Part shown: piece after piece, positions 7,647-14,962 of the stretch
Layout: every line of letters starts with the position of its first letter
How positions within the stretch are numbered: position 1 is the stretch's first letter
Assembly (NCBI GenBank): GCA_964548165.1
Contig: CAZJQD010000049.1
Span: forward strand, 1-24,350
Length of the DNA stretch: 24,350 nt
Direction of reading: 5' to 3'
Source of the DNA: CAZJQD01 sp964548165 [NCBI: uncultured bacterium]
Lineage (GTDB): Bacteria > UBA8481
The notes under the pieces: generated by a model
Database searches by the model: none
What the model was told of the DNA's origin: nothing
Seen by the model: the letters and a program-made list of their open reading frames with translations, nothing else
Position numbers and translations under genes: made by a program

Positions 7647-7873
7647 TAGCCCGGTCTATTCGCAAGTTTTCAACACGGAGACCACGGGGACCGCGGAGAA
7701 GACCAAGGCAAGGCATGGATTCAAGGTATGGGCGCTACAGAACCATCTCTTCATCACAGGCAAATTGCGGCAAAGTAGTCGGCATTCATTCTTCGTCTGG
7801 ATTAACATCTTTTGTCTCGCTCCGTGGTCCCCGTGGTCTCCGTGGTGTGAATTCATGAATAAATCAGGCTAGC
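7646..7873. mobile_element. MITE-like palindromic interspersed element, copy 1
   Basis: A non-coding block of about 228 bp bounded by CTAG at each end. The left terminus CTAGCCCGGTCTATTC matches the inverted right terminus CTAGCCTGATTTATTC imperfectly. Inside, ACGGAGACCACGGGGACC recurs in inverted orientation near the right end, so the whole block can fold back on itself. The central part (GGGCGCTA, then CATCTCTTCATCACAGGC) is shared with copy 2 at 20441. No transposase is encoded, and I read no credible gene in it. Arrays of CACGGAG/CTCCGTG are common around small mobile repeats in environmental genomes, so a non-autonomous mobile repeat is the likely identity. Confidence 0.7.
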
Positions 7874-7938
7874 GGACGCTTCCTTACGCGCTCGGCATCC
7901 CGAAAGTCTGCGAATAGATCTCCCGGCCCCGGCAGAGG

Positions 7939-9324
7939 GTGTACGATCTCACTGTTCTCCCATCCCAATTCGCGAGGCGACCTATCACAACTTTGACCGA
8001 TCCCGATTCCGCGCACGCTAGCGATACTCCTCTTCTGCATCCCTTCCGCCCTCGACTCGTGCGCGCGGGGCTGGCGGGCGTCTTCATGGTCGCCATGGCG
8101 GTCCTGGCGTCGGCCGCCTACGCGCTGGGCGGCGCCGGCGACAGGAGGGCCGATCTCGTCTTCGGCCAGCCGAACTTCACTTCCAACCCCGTTAACAACG
8201 GAGGGATATCGGCGACGACATTCCACTCGCCTGCCGGCGTCGCCGTGGATGCCGCGGGTAGGGTTTACGTGGCGGATCGGGACAACCATCGCGTGCTGGT
8301 CTACTCGAACCTCGCGGACACGGTAGCGGATGTCGTCTACGGTCAGCCGAATTTCTCGACGAAGGTGGCGAACAACGGCGGGATCACGGCGACCTCGCTT
8401 CATACCCCATCCGGTCTCGCCGTGGATGCCACGGGCCGGCTGTACGTGGCGGACGAGGGCAACAATCGCGTCCTCGTGTTCGGCAAGTTTCCGGACACGG
8501 TCGCGGATCGCGTACTCGGTCAGCCGGGCTTCCGCTCGAATGCGGCGAACAACGGCGGCGTTTCCGCGTCCTCGTTCCAGTGCCCGACCGACATCGCCGT
8601 GGACTCCGCGCGACGGGTCTACGTGGTGGACCTGAGCAATCACCGCGTCCTCATCTTCAACGATCTCGCGGATACGGTCGCGGATAAGGTCCTGGGCCAG
8701 CGGAACTTCGCCTCGAAAGCGATTAACGGCGGAGCCGGAACCTCGCGGACGTCGTTCTATCGTCCCAACGGGATCGCGGTGGACGTCGCGGGTCGGATCT
8801 ACGTCGCGGATCGGCACAACCATCGCGTTCTCATCTTTCATGATCTCGCGGATACGAAGGCGGACATGGTGCTGGGCCAGCGCACCTTCACGGGAAACGG
8901 CTGGGGTGCGACATCGACCGGGCTCAACTATCCGAGAGGCGTCGCCGTGGACGCCGCGGGCCGAGTCTACGTCTCGGACTACCTGAATCACCGCGTTCTC
9001 GTCTTCCATAATCTCGCGGACACGGTCGCGGATCGGGTCTTCGGCCAGCCGAACATGACCTCGCATGGTTCCAATCAAGGCGGGCTCTCGGCCACCTCGC
9101 TGCACATGACCTACGGGATCGCGTTCGATGCTGCCGGCCGGGTCTATGTGGCGGACTTCGCGAATCACCGCGTCCTCGGTTTCAGCGACCCCTTCGCCCG
9201 CCTCGACCCGACGGATGCCGTTATCGAGAGGACGGTTCCACGGATCGCGCCGGGGATAGTCGTTCCGCCGCTGGGCGAATTGGATTCCCATGCCAGGTCA
9301 ATTCTCCGCAGGTCCCGTCCCTAG
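7939..9324 (+). CDS. Exported NHL-repeat six-bladed beta-propeller protein
   Basis: 461 residues from the furthest upstream start. Six consecutive blades of about 55 residues begin near residues 74, 130, 185, 241, 298 and 354. Each has the pattern VLGQPxF, NNGG(I/V)SATS, PxGIAVDAAGRVYVAD and NHRVLVF, the classical NHL signature. A hydrophobic stretch about residues 47-61 (AGLAGVFMVAMAVLASAAYA) is a signal peptide. From GTG 7939 its n-region would be too long, so the true start is probably TTG 7993, CTG 8035 (6 nt after a GATACT box) or GTG 8059. Sites in this range cannot be separated by eye. NHL propellers bind proteins, carbohydrates or RNA, and some are lyases. No catalytic domain is attached here, so an extracytoplasmic binding role is the best inference. 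It stands alone after the mobile element. Confidence 0.85.
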   Translation: MYDLTVLPSQFARRPITTLTDPDSAHASDTPLLHPFRPRLVRAGLAGVFMVAMAVLASAAYALGGAGDRRADLVFGQPNFTSNPVNNGGISATTFHSPAGVAVDAAGRVYVADRDNHRVLVYSNLADTVADVVYGQPNFSTKVANNGGITATSLHTPSGLAVDATGRLYVADEGNNRVLVFGKFPDTVADRVLGQPGFRSNAANNGGVSASSFQCPTDIAVDSARRVYVVDLSNHRVLIFNDLADTVADKVLGQRNFASKAINGGAGTSRTSFYRPNGIAVDVAGRIYVADRHNHRVLIFHDLADTKADMVLGQRTFTGNGWGATSTGLNYPRGVAVDAAGRVYVSDYLNHRVLVFHNLADTVADRVFGQPNMTSHGSNQGGLSATSLHMTYGIAFDAAGRVYVADFANHRVLGFSDPFARLDPTDAVIERTVPRIAPGIVVPPLGELDSHARSILRRSRP

Positions 9325-9503
9325 CAGTACATGGTCATAGTTCCATTCTACGGCTGACATGGCGTCCAGGAACATGCACCGATAATGTGGCGGTCACAGG
9401 ATTGACCTCATCGAGCGGAAGCAACCGCGATTTGGCAGGTGCGGATCGCCTCGTTCTCATCATGTCGCTCATCATGCGTCGACCCAAACATCCTGAAGCG
9501 CTA

Positions 9504-9600
9504 GGAGCCTGCCTCCATGTCGGACTCGGTCACGAGCGATCGCGGACTCTTGTATCGGCGCTCTCCGATTCGACTTTCCCGGAATCGCGATGCCCGCCAG
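9504..9600 (-). pseudogene. Fragment of an inositol monophosphatase family gene
   Basis: On the minus strand this translates as a run of about 30 codons containing SRFRESRIGERRYKSPRSLV followed by TESDMEAGS and a stop at 9501-9503. It corresponds to residues of about 24-52 of the intact gene at 3782-4597 (ARFREGRIGERRYKSPRSLV then TEADTEAE). Over about 70 aligned bases roughly four in five are identical, and many differences fall at third codon positions. That suggests the copy diverged while still under coding constraint. The metal-binding Glu, DPLDGT and PWD motifs are absent from the surrounding sequence, so only a remnant survives. Confidence 0.75.
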
Positions 9601-9645
9601 ATGGCGCATCCTCAGGACACGGTTCCCGTCTCAACGCCCATGGGG

Positions 9646-9651
9646 TAGGCT
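9646..9651 (+). promoter_or_regulatory. -10 box of the receiver gene, probably leaderless
   Basis: TAGGCT ends exactly 6 nt before ATG 9658. There is no clear -35 and no ribosome site. Confidence 0.4.
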
Positions 9652-9657
9652 CCGGGC

Positions 9658-10212
9658 ATGGGGAAGCCATCAGAGCCCGACGTGGAGCCTCAGCCGGTGG
9701 AGGCACAGGCACGATTTCGCGTGCTGGCCATCGACGATGACAAGGTCATCCTGCACTTCGTCCGCGAATTCCTGAAGTCCTTGCCCATCGAGGTCGAGAC
9801 CGCGCTCTCTGGACCCGAGGGATTATTGAAACTGCGCCGCTTCCACCCGCACCTCGTTCTGCTCGACGTCGAGATGCCGGGTGTCGACGGATTCGAGGTC
9901 TGTGCGCGGATTCGGGCCCTGGGCACGGGGATTCCCCGCCACCTCTTGAGGGGGGGCGACACGTACGAGGCAGTCGATAGGGCTGATCCCGAGGACCGTG
10001 CGCGTGGGACAGCGCCGCTCGATCCGGCGGGGGTGTTGCAGGCGGGGCGCGAGGACGATAAGGGAATTCACGTGATCTTCCTGACGGCTCGCAATACGGC
10101 AGATGATGTTGTCCGCGCGCATGATGTCGGAGCGGACGGTTTTATCCGGAAGCCCTTCGAGGTCGAGGAGTTCAAGCGCCGCGTTGCCGACGCGCTGGGA
10201 CTATCTTCCTAG
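9658..10212 (+). CDS. Single-domain response regulator (REC) with in-frame insertion
   Basis: A receiver protein of 184 residues; a usual one is about 120. The acidic pocket is VLAIDDD (D26-D28), the phosphorylation site D70 in LLDVEMPG, the switch Thr T143 in FLTA and the conserved lysine K165 in FIRKPF. All are intact. Between helix 3 (ARIRAL, ending at L88) and strand 4 (HVIFLTA) lie 43 extra residues, 89-131. They are rich in Gly, Arg, Asp and Pro and start GTGIPRHLLRGGD. Removing them would restore a normal spacing, IRAL joined to EDDKGIHVIFLTA. The first 20 residues are a disordered Pro/Glu-rich tail. It has no output domain, so it presumably acts by protein contact, perhaps with the convergent signalling operon. 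Whether the expanded receiver still folds is unknown. Confidence 0.85.
   Translation: MGKPSEPDVEPQPVEAQARFRVLAIDDDKVILHFVREFLKSLPIEVETALSGPEGLLKLRRFHPHLVLLDVEMPGVDGFEVCARIRALGTGIPRHLLRGGDTYEAVDRADPEDRARGTAPLDPAGVLQAGREDDKGIHVIFLTARNTADDVVRAHDVGADGFIRKPFEVEEFKRRVADALGLSS
9922..10050 (+). other. 129-bp in-frame insertion inside the receiver gene
   Basis: Exactly 43 codons not explained by the REC fold. The DNA carries short palindromes: GGGG/CCCC at 9927-9937, CCTCTTGAGG at 9942-9951, and GCACGG near the left end with CCGTGC further right. Homopolymeric GGGGGGG runs also occur. The composition resembles an intergenic repeat more than the flanking coding sequence. Confidence 0.6.
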
Positions 10213-10223
10213 CTTTCACCCAC

Positions 10224-10241
10224 GGCCTTGCGCTTCAGGCC
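10224..10241. terminator. Small hairpin between convergent signalling genes
   Basis: GGCCT (10224-10228) and AGGCC (10237-10241) with an 8-nt loop, located where the receiver gene and the diguanylate cyclase gene converge (the cyclase stop is at 10235). There is no T tract; it may act bidirectionally. Confidence 0.3.
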
Positions 10242-11941
10242 TGGGCTGACGGCTGACGCAGGTGGCGGCGGATGCGAGCCACGAGCTCGGTTGGGGAGAA
10301 GGGCTTCAAGATGTAGTCATTGGCGCCGAGGTCGAGACCGCGGACGATGTCGGTCTCATTGCCGAGCGCGGTGAGCATGATGATGGGCACCCGTGCATTG
10401 GCGGCATTGCCCCGGATGCGGCGCAAAACCTCGAATCCGTCCATGCCCGGCATCTGGCCATCAAGGAGGACGACGTCGAAAGTTCCCGTGGTGAAGGCGG
10501 CATCGGCGGCCATCCCGTCGCGGCAGTGCTGGACGGCCCAGCCTTCTCGTTGGAGTTTCGAGACGACGATTCCTGCCGTCAGGGAGTCGTCCTCGGCGAG
10601 GAGCACGCGCAGCCTGCCGGGAGCGGCTTCGGGGCGAGGCTCAGTCTGGGCCTGAGGCGTCGTGAGTTGACTGGCCGCATGGACGCGATTGCGCCCGCCC
10701 TGCTTGGCCTCGTAGAGCCGGCGGTCGGCCTCGGCGAGGGCATCATCAATCGGGGTATTCGGCTCGACTGGAGCCACTCCTGCGGAGAATGTGACGCTGA
10801 ATCGAGCTCCGTCTCGAGCCGCAAAAGACTCGGTTCTCAGGGCAACCAGGGCCTTCTCGACGGCCTGCCCGGCGTCCGCGACATTCGTATCCGGAAGGAG
10901 CGCCACGAACTCCTCGCCGCCGTATCGCGCCACGAGGTCAGACTTTCGGAGCGTGTCCCGAAGCACGCGGGCCACTCCCTTGAGGACCTCGTCGCCCTTT
11001 CCATGCCCGTGGGTGTCGTTGACCTTCTTGAAGAAGTCGACGTCGAGGAATGCCACCGAGAGCGGGCTCTTGCGCCGAGACGCAAGCCCCGCGGCGCGGC
11101 CGAATTCCTCCCGGAACGCGGCTCGGTTGGGCAAGCCGGTCAGCGAATCCCTGCGAGCCTCCCTCAGGACATTCTCGGCGCGCTTGATCTTCGAAGAAAC
11201 AGCGGCGGCCAGCGTCGCGAGGTCGATGGGCTTCTCGAAGAAGGTATCGACGCCGAGCGCATAGCACTCGCTGCGCACGAACTGGTTGCCGCGGTGCGTG
11301 GCCGTCATCGCGATGATGGGGAGGTTCGACGTCCTGAGATCCTCGCGGGCGCGCACGATGAGATTGCGGCCGTCTCCATCGGGGAGCACGAGATCGGTGA
11401 GGAGGAGATCCCAGGAATCGGAAGTGAGCAGACTCTCAGCCTGGGCCGCGGTAGTCGCGACCGTGATGCTTCGAGAACGGGTCTCGAGGTTGGTCTGGTA
11501 AAGTCGGGCAGCGACGGGGTCGTCCTCAACGAGCAGCACGCGGGCGATTCTGCCGGATTCGGCTTCATTCGCAGGCGAAGGTCCGTTCGTCAAACGGTTG
11601 CCCGAATCGCCGCCGGCGGATTGTCTATCGTCTTGCTCACAGGCTCTGTTTAACGCTTCCAGGAATGATGCATAAACGCTCGTTCGATCCTGCGTACCGG
11701 ATGCCAGGCACTCCTCGAAAACGCTTGCAGCGACGCCAAGATCAGTGAATCCCAGCATTGGCGCTGTTCCGCGGATCTTGTGAGCGGTGCGGCGCGCGGC
11801 GTCGGTCGCGGCGGGGGACAGGGCCAGGACGGCATCCTGCCACTGTTGGAAGTCGGCGGTCTGGAGGCGCAGTGCGGCTATGAACTCCTGCCGGATAGCG
11901 CCGAGTTCGTCGTCGAGACCGCTCTCGTCTTTGCTTGTCAC
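10235..11941 (-). CDS. Multidomain diguanylate cyclase HPt-REC-GGDEF-REC
   Basis: A 568-residue cytoplasmic signalling enzyme that would make c-di-GMP from GTP. Domains: HPt at about 10-105 (phosphorylatable H54 in RTAHKIRG); receiver 1 at about 132-252 (LVEDD acidic pair, D183, K237); GGDEF at about 258-422 (GGEEF 341-345, with inhibitory I-site R332xxD335 five residues upstream); receiver 2 at about 443-563 (LAEDD, D494 in LLDGQMPG, K546 in LKPF). The GTG start at 11941 overlaps the TGA of the upstream receiver gene (GTGA) and begins VTSKDESG. A longer frame to 12028 would run back through that gene and is not needed. Two receivers plus HPt imply a phosphorelay feeding the cyclase, most simply from the kinase at 12300. 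The intact A- and I-sites predict an active, product-inhibited enzyme. Confidence 0.92.
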   Translation of the reverse strand: MTSKDESGLDDELGAIRQEFIAALRLQTADFQQWQDAVLALSPAATDAARRTAHKIRGTAPMLGFTDLGVAASVFEECLASGTQDRTSVYASFLEALNRACEQDDRQSAGGDSGNRLTNGPSPANEAESGRIARVLLVEDDPVAARLYQTNLETRSRSITVATTAAQAESLLTSDSWDLLLTDLVLPDGDGRNLIVRAREDLRTSNLPIIAMTATHRGNQFVRSECYALGVDTFFEKPIDLATLAAAVSSKIKRAENVLREARRDSLTGLPNRAAFREEFGRAAGLASRRKSPLSVAFLDVDFFKKVNDTHGHGKGDEVLKGVARVLRDTLRKSDLVARYGGEEFVALLPDTNVADAGQAVEKALVALRTESFAARDGARFSVTFSAGVAPVEPNTPIDDALAEADRRLYEAKQGGRNRVHAASQLTTPQAQTEPRPEAAPGRLRVLLAEDDSLTAGIVVSKLQREGWAVQHCRDGMAADAAFTTGTFDVVLLDGQMPGMDGFEVLRRIRGNAANARVPIIMLTALGNETDIVRGLDLGANDYILKPFSPTELVARIRRHLRQPSAQA

Positions 11942-12303
11942 GCTTCGAGGATGGAGAGCACTCTTTGGCCGAGGGTCATGGGATCGAACGGCTTCTGCAG
12001 GACGCCTTTGGCTCCGAGGGTCAGGCACGTTTCTTCTTCGCCGCGAACCACGGAGGCGGTGATGAAGATGACGGGGATGGACGCGGTCTCCGACGTGGCT
12101 GCGAGGCGTCGGAATGTCTCGTGGCCATCGATATCGGGCATCTGGACGTCGAGGAGGATGACATCAGGGCGTTCCGATGCGGCCAGGGCGAGCGCGGCGA
12201 TCCCGCCATCCGCTTCGACTACGTCGAAACCGGCCACCTTTCGGAGCGCGATCGAGGCGATTCGCCGGACGTTGGGTTCGTCATCCACGAGCAGGATCTT
12301 CAT
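11938..12303 (-). CDS. CheY-like single-domain response regulator
   Basis: A stand-alone receiver of 121 residues, typical length. The acidic pair is D7/D8 in LLVDDEP, the phosphoacceptor D52 in LLDVQMPD, the switch T82 in FITA and K104 in LQKPFDP. It has no output domain, so it is probably an intermediate or a phosphate sink. Its ATG overlaps the kinase TGA (ATGA at 12303-12300) and its own TGA overlaps the GTG of the cyclase. All three genes are therefore translationally coupled. Likely role: carries phosphate between the CHASE kinase and the HPt domain encoded next to it. Confidence 0.93.
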   Translation of the reverse strand: MKILLVDDEPNVRRIASIALRKVAGFDVVEADGGIAALALAASERPDVILLDVQMPDIDGHETFRRLAATSETASIPVIFITASVVRGEEETCLTLGAKGVLQKPFDPMTLGQRVLSILEA

Positions 12304-14834
12304 GCGACGGGAAGCGTAAACCAGAACGTGGTCCCCGTCTCCGGGGAAGTCTCGAAACCGATCTGCCCGTTCATCTGGGCGACGAGTCCACGGGAGATGG
12401 CCAGGCCCAAGCCCGTGCCGCCTTGCTTACGCCGGTTAGAGTCGCCCGCCTGCTCGAACCGGCCGAAGATGCGCGCCTGGAATTCCTCCGGGATGCCGGG
12501 CCCGTGATCGTGGATGGCGATCCGGGCACGGTCGCCCTCCAGGCCGGTTCCGCGCACGATCTGGGCGGAGATGTCGACCGTCGCTCCCTTCGGCGAGAAC
12601 TTGATGGCGTTAGAGACGAGGTTGGTGAGCACCTGAGCGACGGCGTCCCGGGAGGCAATCACCCGTGCCTCCTCGATGGCGAACATGAGACTGACTCCGT
12701 GGTTGGTGGCGTACGGTTCGATGGCGGTGAGAGACCTTCTGAGGACAGGCTCCAGGTCAACGGTCTCGAGCGCGATATCGAGACGACCGGACTCCATCTT
12801 CTGGAGGTCGAGGACCTGGTTGATCAGCCGTTGAAGGCGCTCGGTATCGGTTGAGGCGATGGTGACGAGCTCCTGGGCGTCCACCGGCAGTTCGCCGACG
12901 ACGCCTTGTTCGAGCAACTTGAGCGAGCCGAGGATGGACGTGAGCGGCGTCCTAAGCTCGTGGGATACGATCGAGACGAAGTCGCTCTTGGCCCGGCTCG
13001 CTGTCTCCGCGGCATCCCGCGCCCGGGCGAGCTCCCGCTCACGTTCCTTTCGCTCCGTGATGTCCATGCTGATGCCCAGGAATCCGGTGAGTACGTCATT
13101 CACTCGGACGCCGGTCACCGCGAGACTGACCGTCCGTCGCGCACCGTCCTTGCGGATGTAGGTCCACTCGCGGATATCGACGCCACCGCGCAGGGCGCGC
13201 TCGACGAAGACGTCGAAACCCGCGACCAGGCGCCCTGTCTCCGCAGAGAGTTCACGGCTCCGCTCCTCGACCTCGACTGGATCGTGGATGATGGCCGGTG
13301 ATTGCTTGTTCACCATCTCCTCGGCGGAATAGCCTAGCAACTTTTCCGCGCCGGAGTTGAAGACCGTGATCCTGCCGCTAAGGTCGGTGGCGATGATCGA
13401 TACCTCGGTAGCGGCATCGAGGACGGCCTGGAGCCTGGAGGAGATCTCGGCAATCTGATCGCGCTGCTGTCGTTCCAACGTGAGATCGCGCAACAGGCCG
13501 GTGAAGAGCCTCGCTCCGGCGCCCGCGCGAACTTCGCTGACACCGAGCTGCGCGGGGAAGGTCGCCCCGTTCTTGCGAAGTGCCATGACCTCCCGCGAAT
13601 GCCCGATGATGCGCGCCTCGCCCGTCTCGGTGAATCGGCGGATGTAGCCGTCATGGGCGTCACGGTCAGGATTGGGCATGAGCATGCGGACGTTCTGGCC
13701 CACCATCTCCTCGTTGGTCCAGCCGAACATGCGCGAGGCCATGGCGTTCGCACTCTCGATGATGCCTCGCTCATTGATGACGATGATAGCCTCGATGGCG
13801 GTATCGAGGATGGCGCGATTGCGCGATTCGCTTTCTCTCAGGGCCGCCGTTTTCTCGACGACCTGTTGCTTGATGCGGGCACGCGAGGAAGCCAGGAGGT
13901 GGACTACGATGAAGAGGAAGACGCTGGCGATCGAACCGCCCAGGGCGACGGCGGCAGGCCGGTCGGTGTGGAGCCTGGCGACGAGTTCGGGTGATGCCGT
14001 GCAGACCACGTGCCACGTGCGTCCGGACACGGGAATTTGCACGACGTGGGTAGGGAGCGTGGGATCGGAACTGCTCGGCCGGGCCGAGCCGAAGGCGCGT
14101 TCCACGAGGGGTGTATCCCCGTTGCCGACGTCATCCTCGTCCAGGATGCGGACGAAGACATCCTGGTCCGGCAGGGACTCGAAGATGGCGTTGGCGAGAT
14201 CGCGCATTCGAAAGGCGCCGTAGGTGAACCCGACGAGAGCTTCCCTGCGTTCGATGACGGTGGCCACGGGAGACCCATTTCGGAAGATGGGAAGGTAAAG
14301 CAGGGTCCCATACTGGATGTCCGAGTCGATCTCCTGCGCCAGGATGACTCGTCCCGTCAGGGCGGGAGCGTTCTGGTCTCGAGCAAACTCCATGGCGGCT
14401 CTGCGTCGACGTTCCGCGTACATGTCGAATCCAAGCGCTCTGATATTGCGAGTATCGGCCGGCTCTAGATATGTGACGGGTACTCGTCCCGTGGTCTGCA
14501 CGTCCGGCATCCAGGCGCCAAACCCAATCCCCTGGATGCCCGGATAATGGGTGTTCAGGTCGAGGCGTTCCACGTACGTCTTCCACTCTTGGGAGGAAAC
14601 GCGATCGCTGGCGGCGAAAAGGCCCTGGCAGCCCCTTAGCACCTGCTGATAGTCGAGCATGCGGGAACGGATCTCCGTGGCGATATTTTCTGCACGACGG
14701 ACGAAGCGCTCTCGAACCAATCCCTCCTCCGACGCGCTGAAGGAGAGCCAGGCGGCCGCGGTGAATAGCAGGGAGACGAAGAGAGTGGCACCGGAGATCA
14801 TGTGCGCTCGGCGGAGTCCGGACAGCGGTAACAT
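12300..14834 (-). CDS. CHASE-PAS-PAS sensor histidine kinase
   Basis: An 844-residue membrane-bound kinase. Transmembrane helix 1 is at about 12-33, a periplasmic CHASE domain at about 70-270 (NIRALGFDMYAERRRRAAME at 130-149 is diagnostic), and helix 2 at about 294-316. PAS 1 (about 335-452) resembles FixL-type PAS; PAS 2 (about 465-592) ends in the DITERK motif. HisKA carries H625 in SHELRTPL. HATPase_c has the N-box LVSNAIKF (N742), DHGPG (776-780) and GTGLGLAIS (807-815). Everything needed for autophosphorylation is present and no receiver is fused. CHASE domains bind small extracellular ligands such as cytokinin-like adenines or peptides; the ligand here is unknown. A TATAGT box lies 9 nt before the ATG. 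First gene of the three-gene phosphorelay operon. Confidence 0.94.
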   Translation of the reverse strand: MLPLSGLRRAHMISGATLFVSLLFTAAAWLSFSASEEGLVRERFVRRAENIATEIRSRMLDYQQVLRGCQGLFAASDRVSSQEWKTYVERLDLNTHYPGIQGIGFGAWMPDVQTTGRVPVTYLEPADTRNIRALGFDMYAERRRRAAMEFARDQNAPALTGRVILAQEIDSDIQYGTLLYLPIFRNGSPVATVIERREALVGFTYGAFRMRDLANAIFESLPDQDVFVRILDEDDVGNGDTPLVERAFGSARPSSSDPTLPTHVVQIPVSGRTWHVVCTASPELVARLHTDRPAAVALGGSIASVFLFIVVHLLASSRARIKQQVVEKTAALRESESRNRAILDTAIEAIIVINERGIIESANAMASRMFGWTNEEMVGQNVRMLMPNPDRDAHDGYIRRFTETGEARIIGHSREVMALRKNGATFPAQLGVSEVRAGAGARLFTGLLRDLTLERQQRDQIAEISSRLQAVLDAATEVSIIATDLSGRITVFNSGAEKLLGYSAEEMVNKQSPAIIHDPVEVEERSRELSAETGRLVAGFDVFVERALRGGVDIREWTYIRKDGARRTVSLAVTGVRVNDVLTGFLGISMDITERKERERELARARDAAETASRAKSDFVSIVSHELRTPLTSILGSLKLLEQGVVGELPVDAQELVTIASTDTERLQRLINQVLDLQKMESGRLDIALETVDLEPVLRRSLTAIEPYATNHGVSLMFAIEEARVIASRDAVAQVLTNLVSNAIKFSPKGATVDISAQIVRGTGLEGDRARIAIHDHGPGIPEEFQARIFGRFEQAGDSNRRKQGGTGLGLAISRGLVAQMNGQIGFETSPETGTTFWFTLPVA

Positions 14835-14843
14835 GCGAGGCAG

Positions 14844-14849
14844 ACTATA
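14844..14849 (-). promoter_or_regulatory. -10 box of the kinase operon
   Basis: TATAGT on the minus strand, 9 nt before ATG 14834, predicting a leader of only 2-3 nt. No clear -35. Confidence 0.45.
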
Positions 14850-14962
14850 GAGGAAGCAGCGGCTCCGCTCACCAAAAATGGGTGTAGGAGAAGGTGGGCG
14901 AGGCGCCCGGCAGGTTGCGGGGCGTATCGGGACTCAAGGAACTCCCAGGTGAACGGTTGTGC

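Larger units (their letters stand above)
9325..9657. other. Intergenic stretch with gene remnant and promoter
   Basis: 333 bp between the NHL and receiver genes. It holds the inositol-phosphatase fragment at 9504-9600 and a TAGGCT box just before the receiver start. The first 175 bp show no coding pattern or strong hairpin that I can identify; they may be further decayed remnant of the same lost gene. Confidence 0.6.

Noticed and set aside
7656-7856. 66-codon minus-strand frame within the mobile element
   Set aside because: It is built from the CTCCGTGG/CCACGGAG repeats, with no ribosome site, and I see no equivalent intact frame reported for the second copy; it is best read as non-coding.
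7864-9291. 475-codon repetitive open frame on the minus strand
   Set aside because: Its periodicity simply mirrors the six NHL blades on the plus strand. The plus-strand reading has the exact NHL signature and a signal peptide.
9823-10122. 99-codon minus-strand frame crossing the receiver insertion
   Set aside because: It is mostly antisense to the conserved receiver core, with no ribosome site or domain; it does not explain the insertion.
10262-11653. 463-codon plus-strand open frame
   Set aside because: It is opposite the diguanylate cyclase, whose HPt, REC and GGDEF motifs are complete; there is no recognisable domain in this frame.
11942-12028. 29-residue N-terminal extension of the diguanylate cyclase
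   Set aside because: It overlaps the conserved C-terminus of the upstream receiver gene. GTG 11941 in the GTGA overlap is the natural coupled start.
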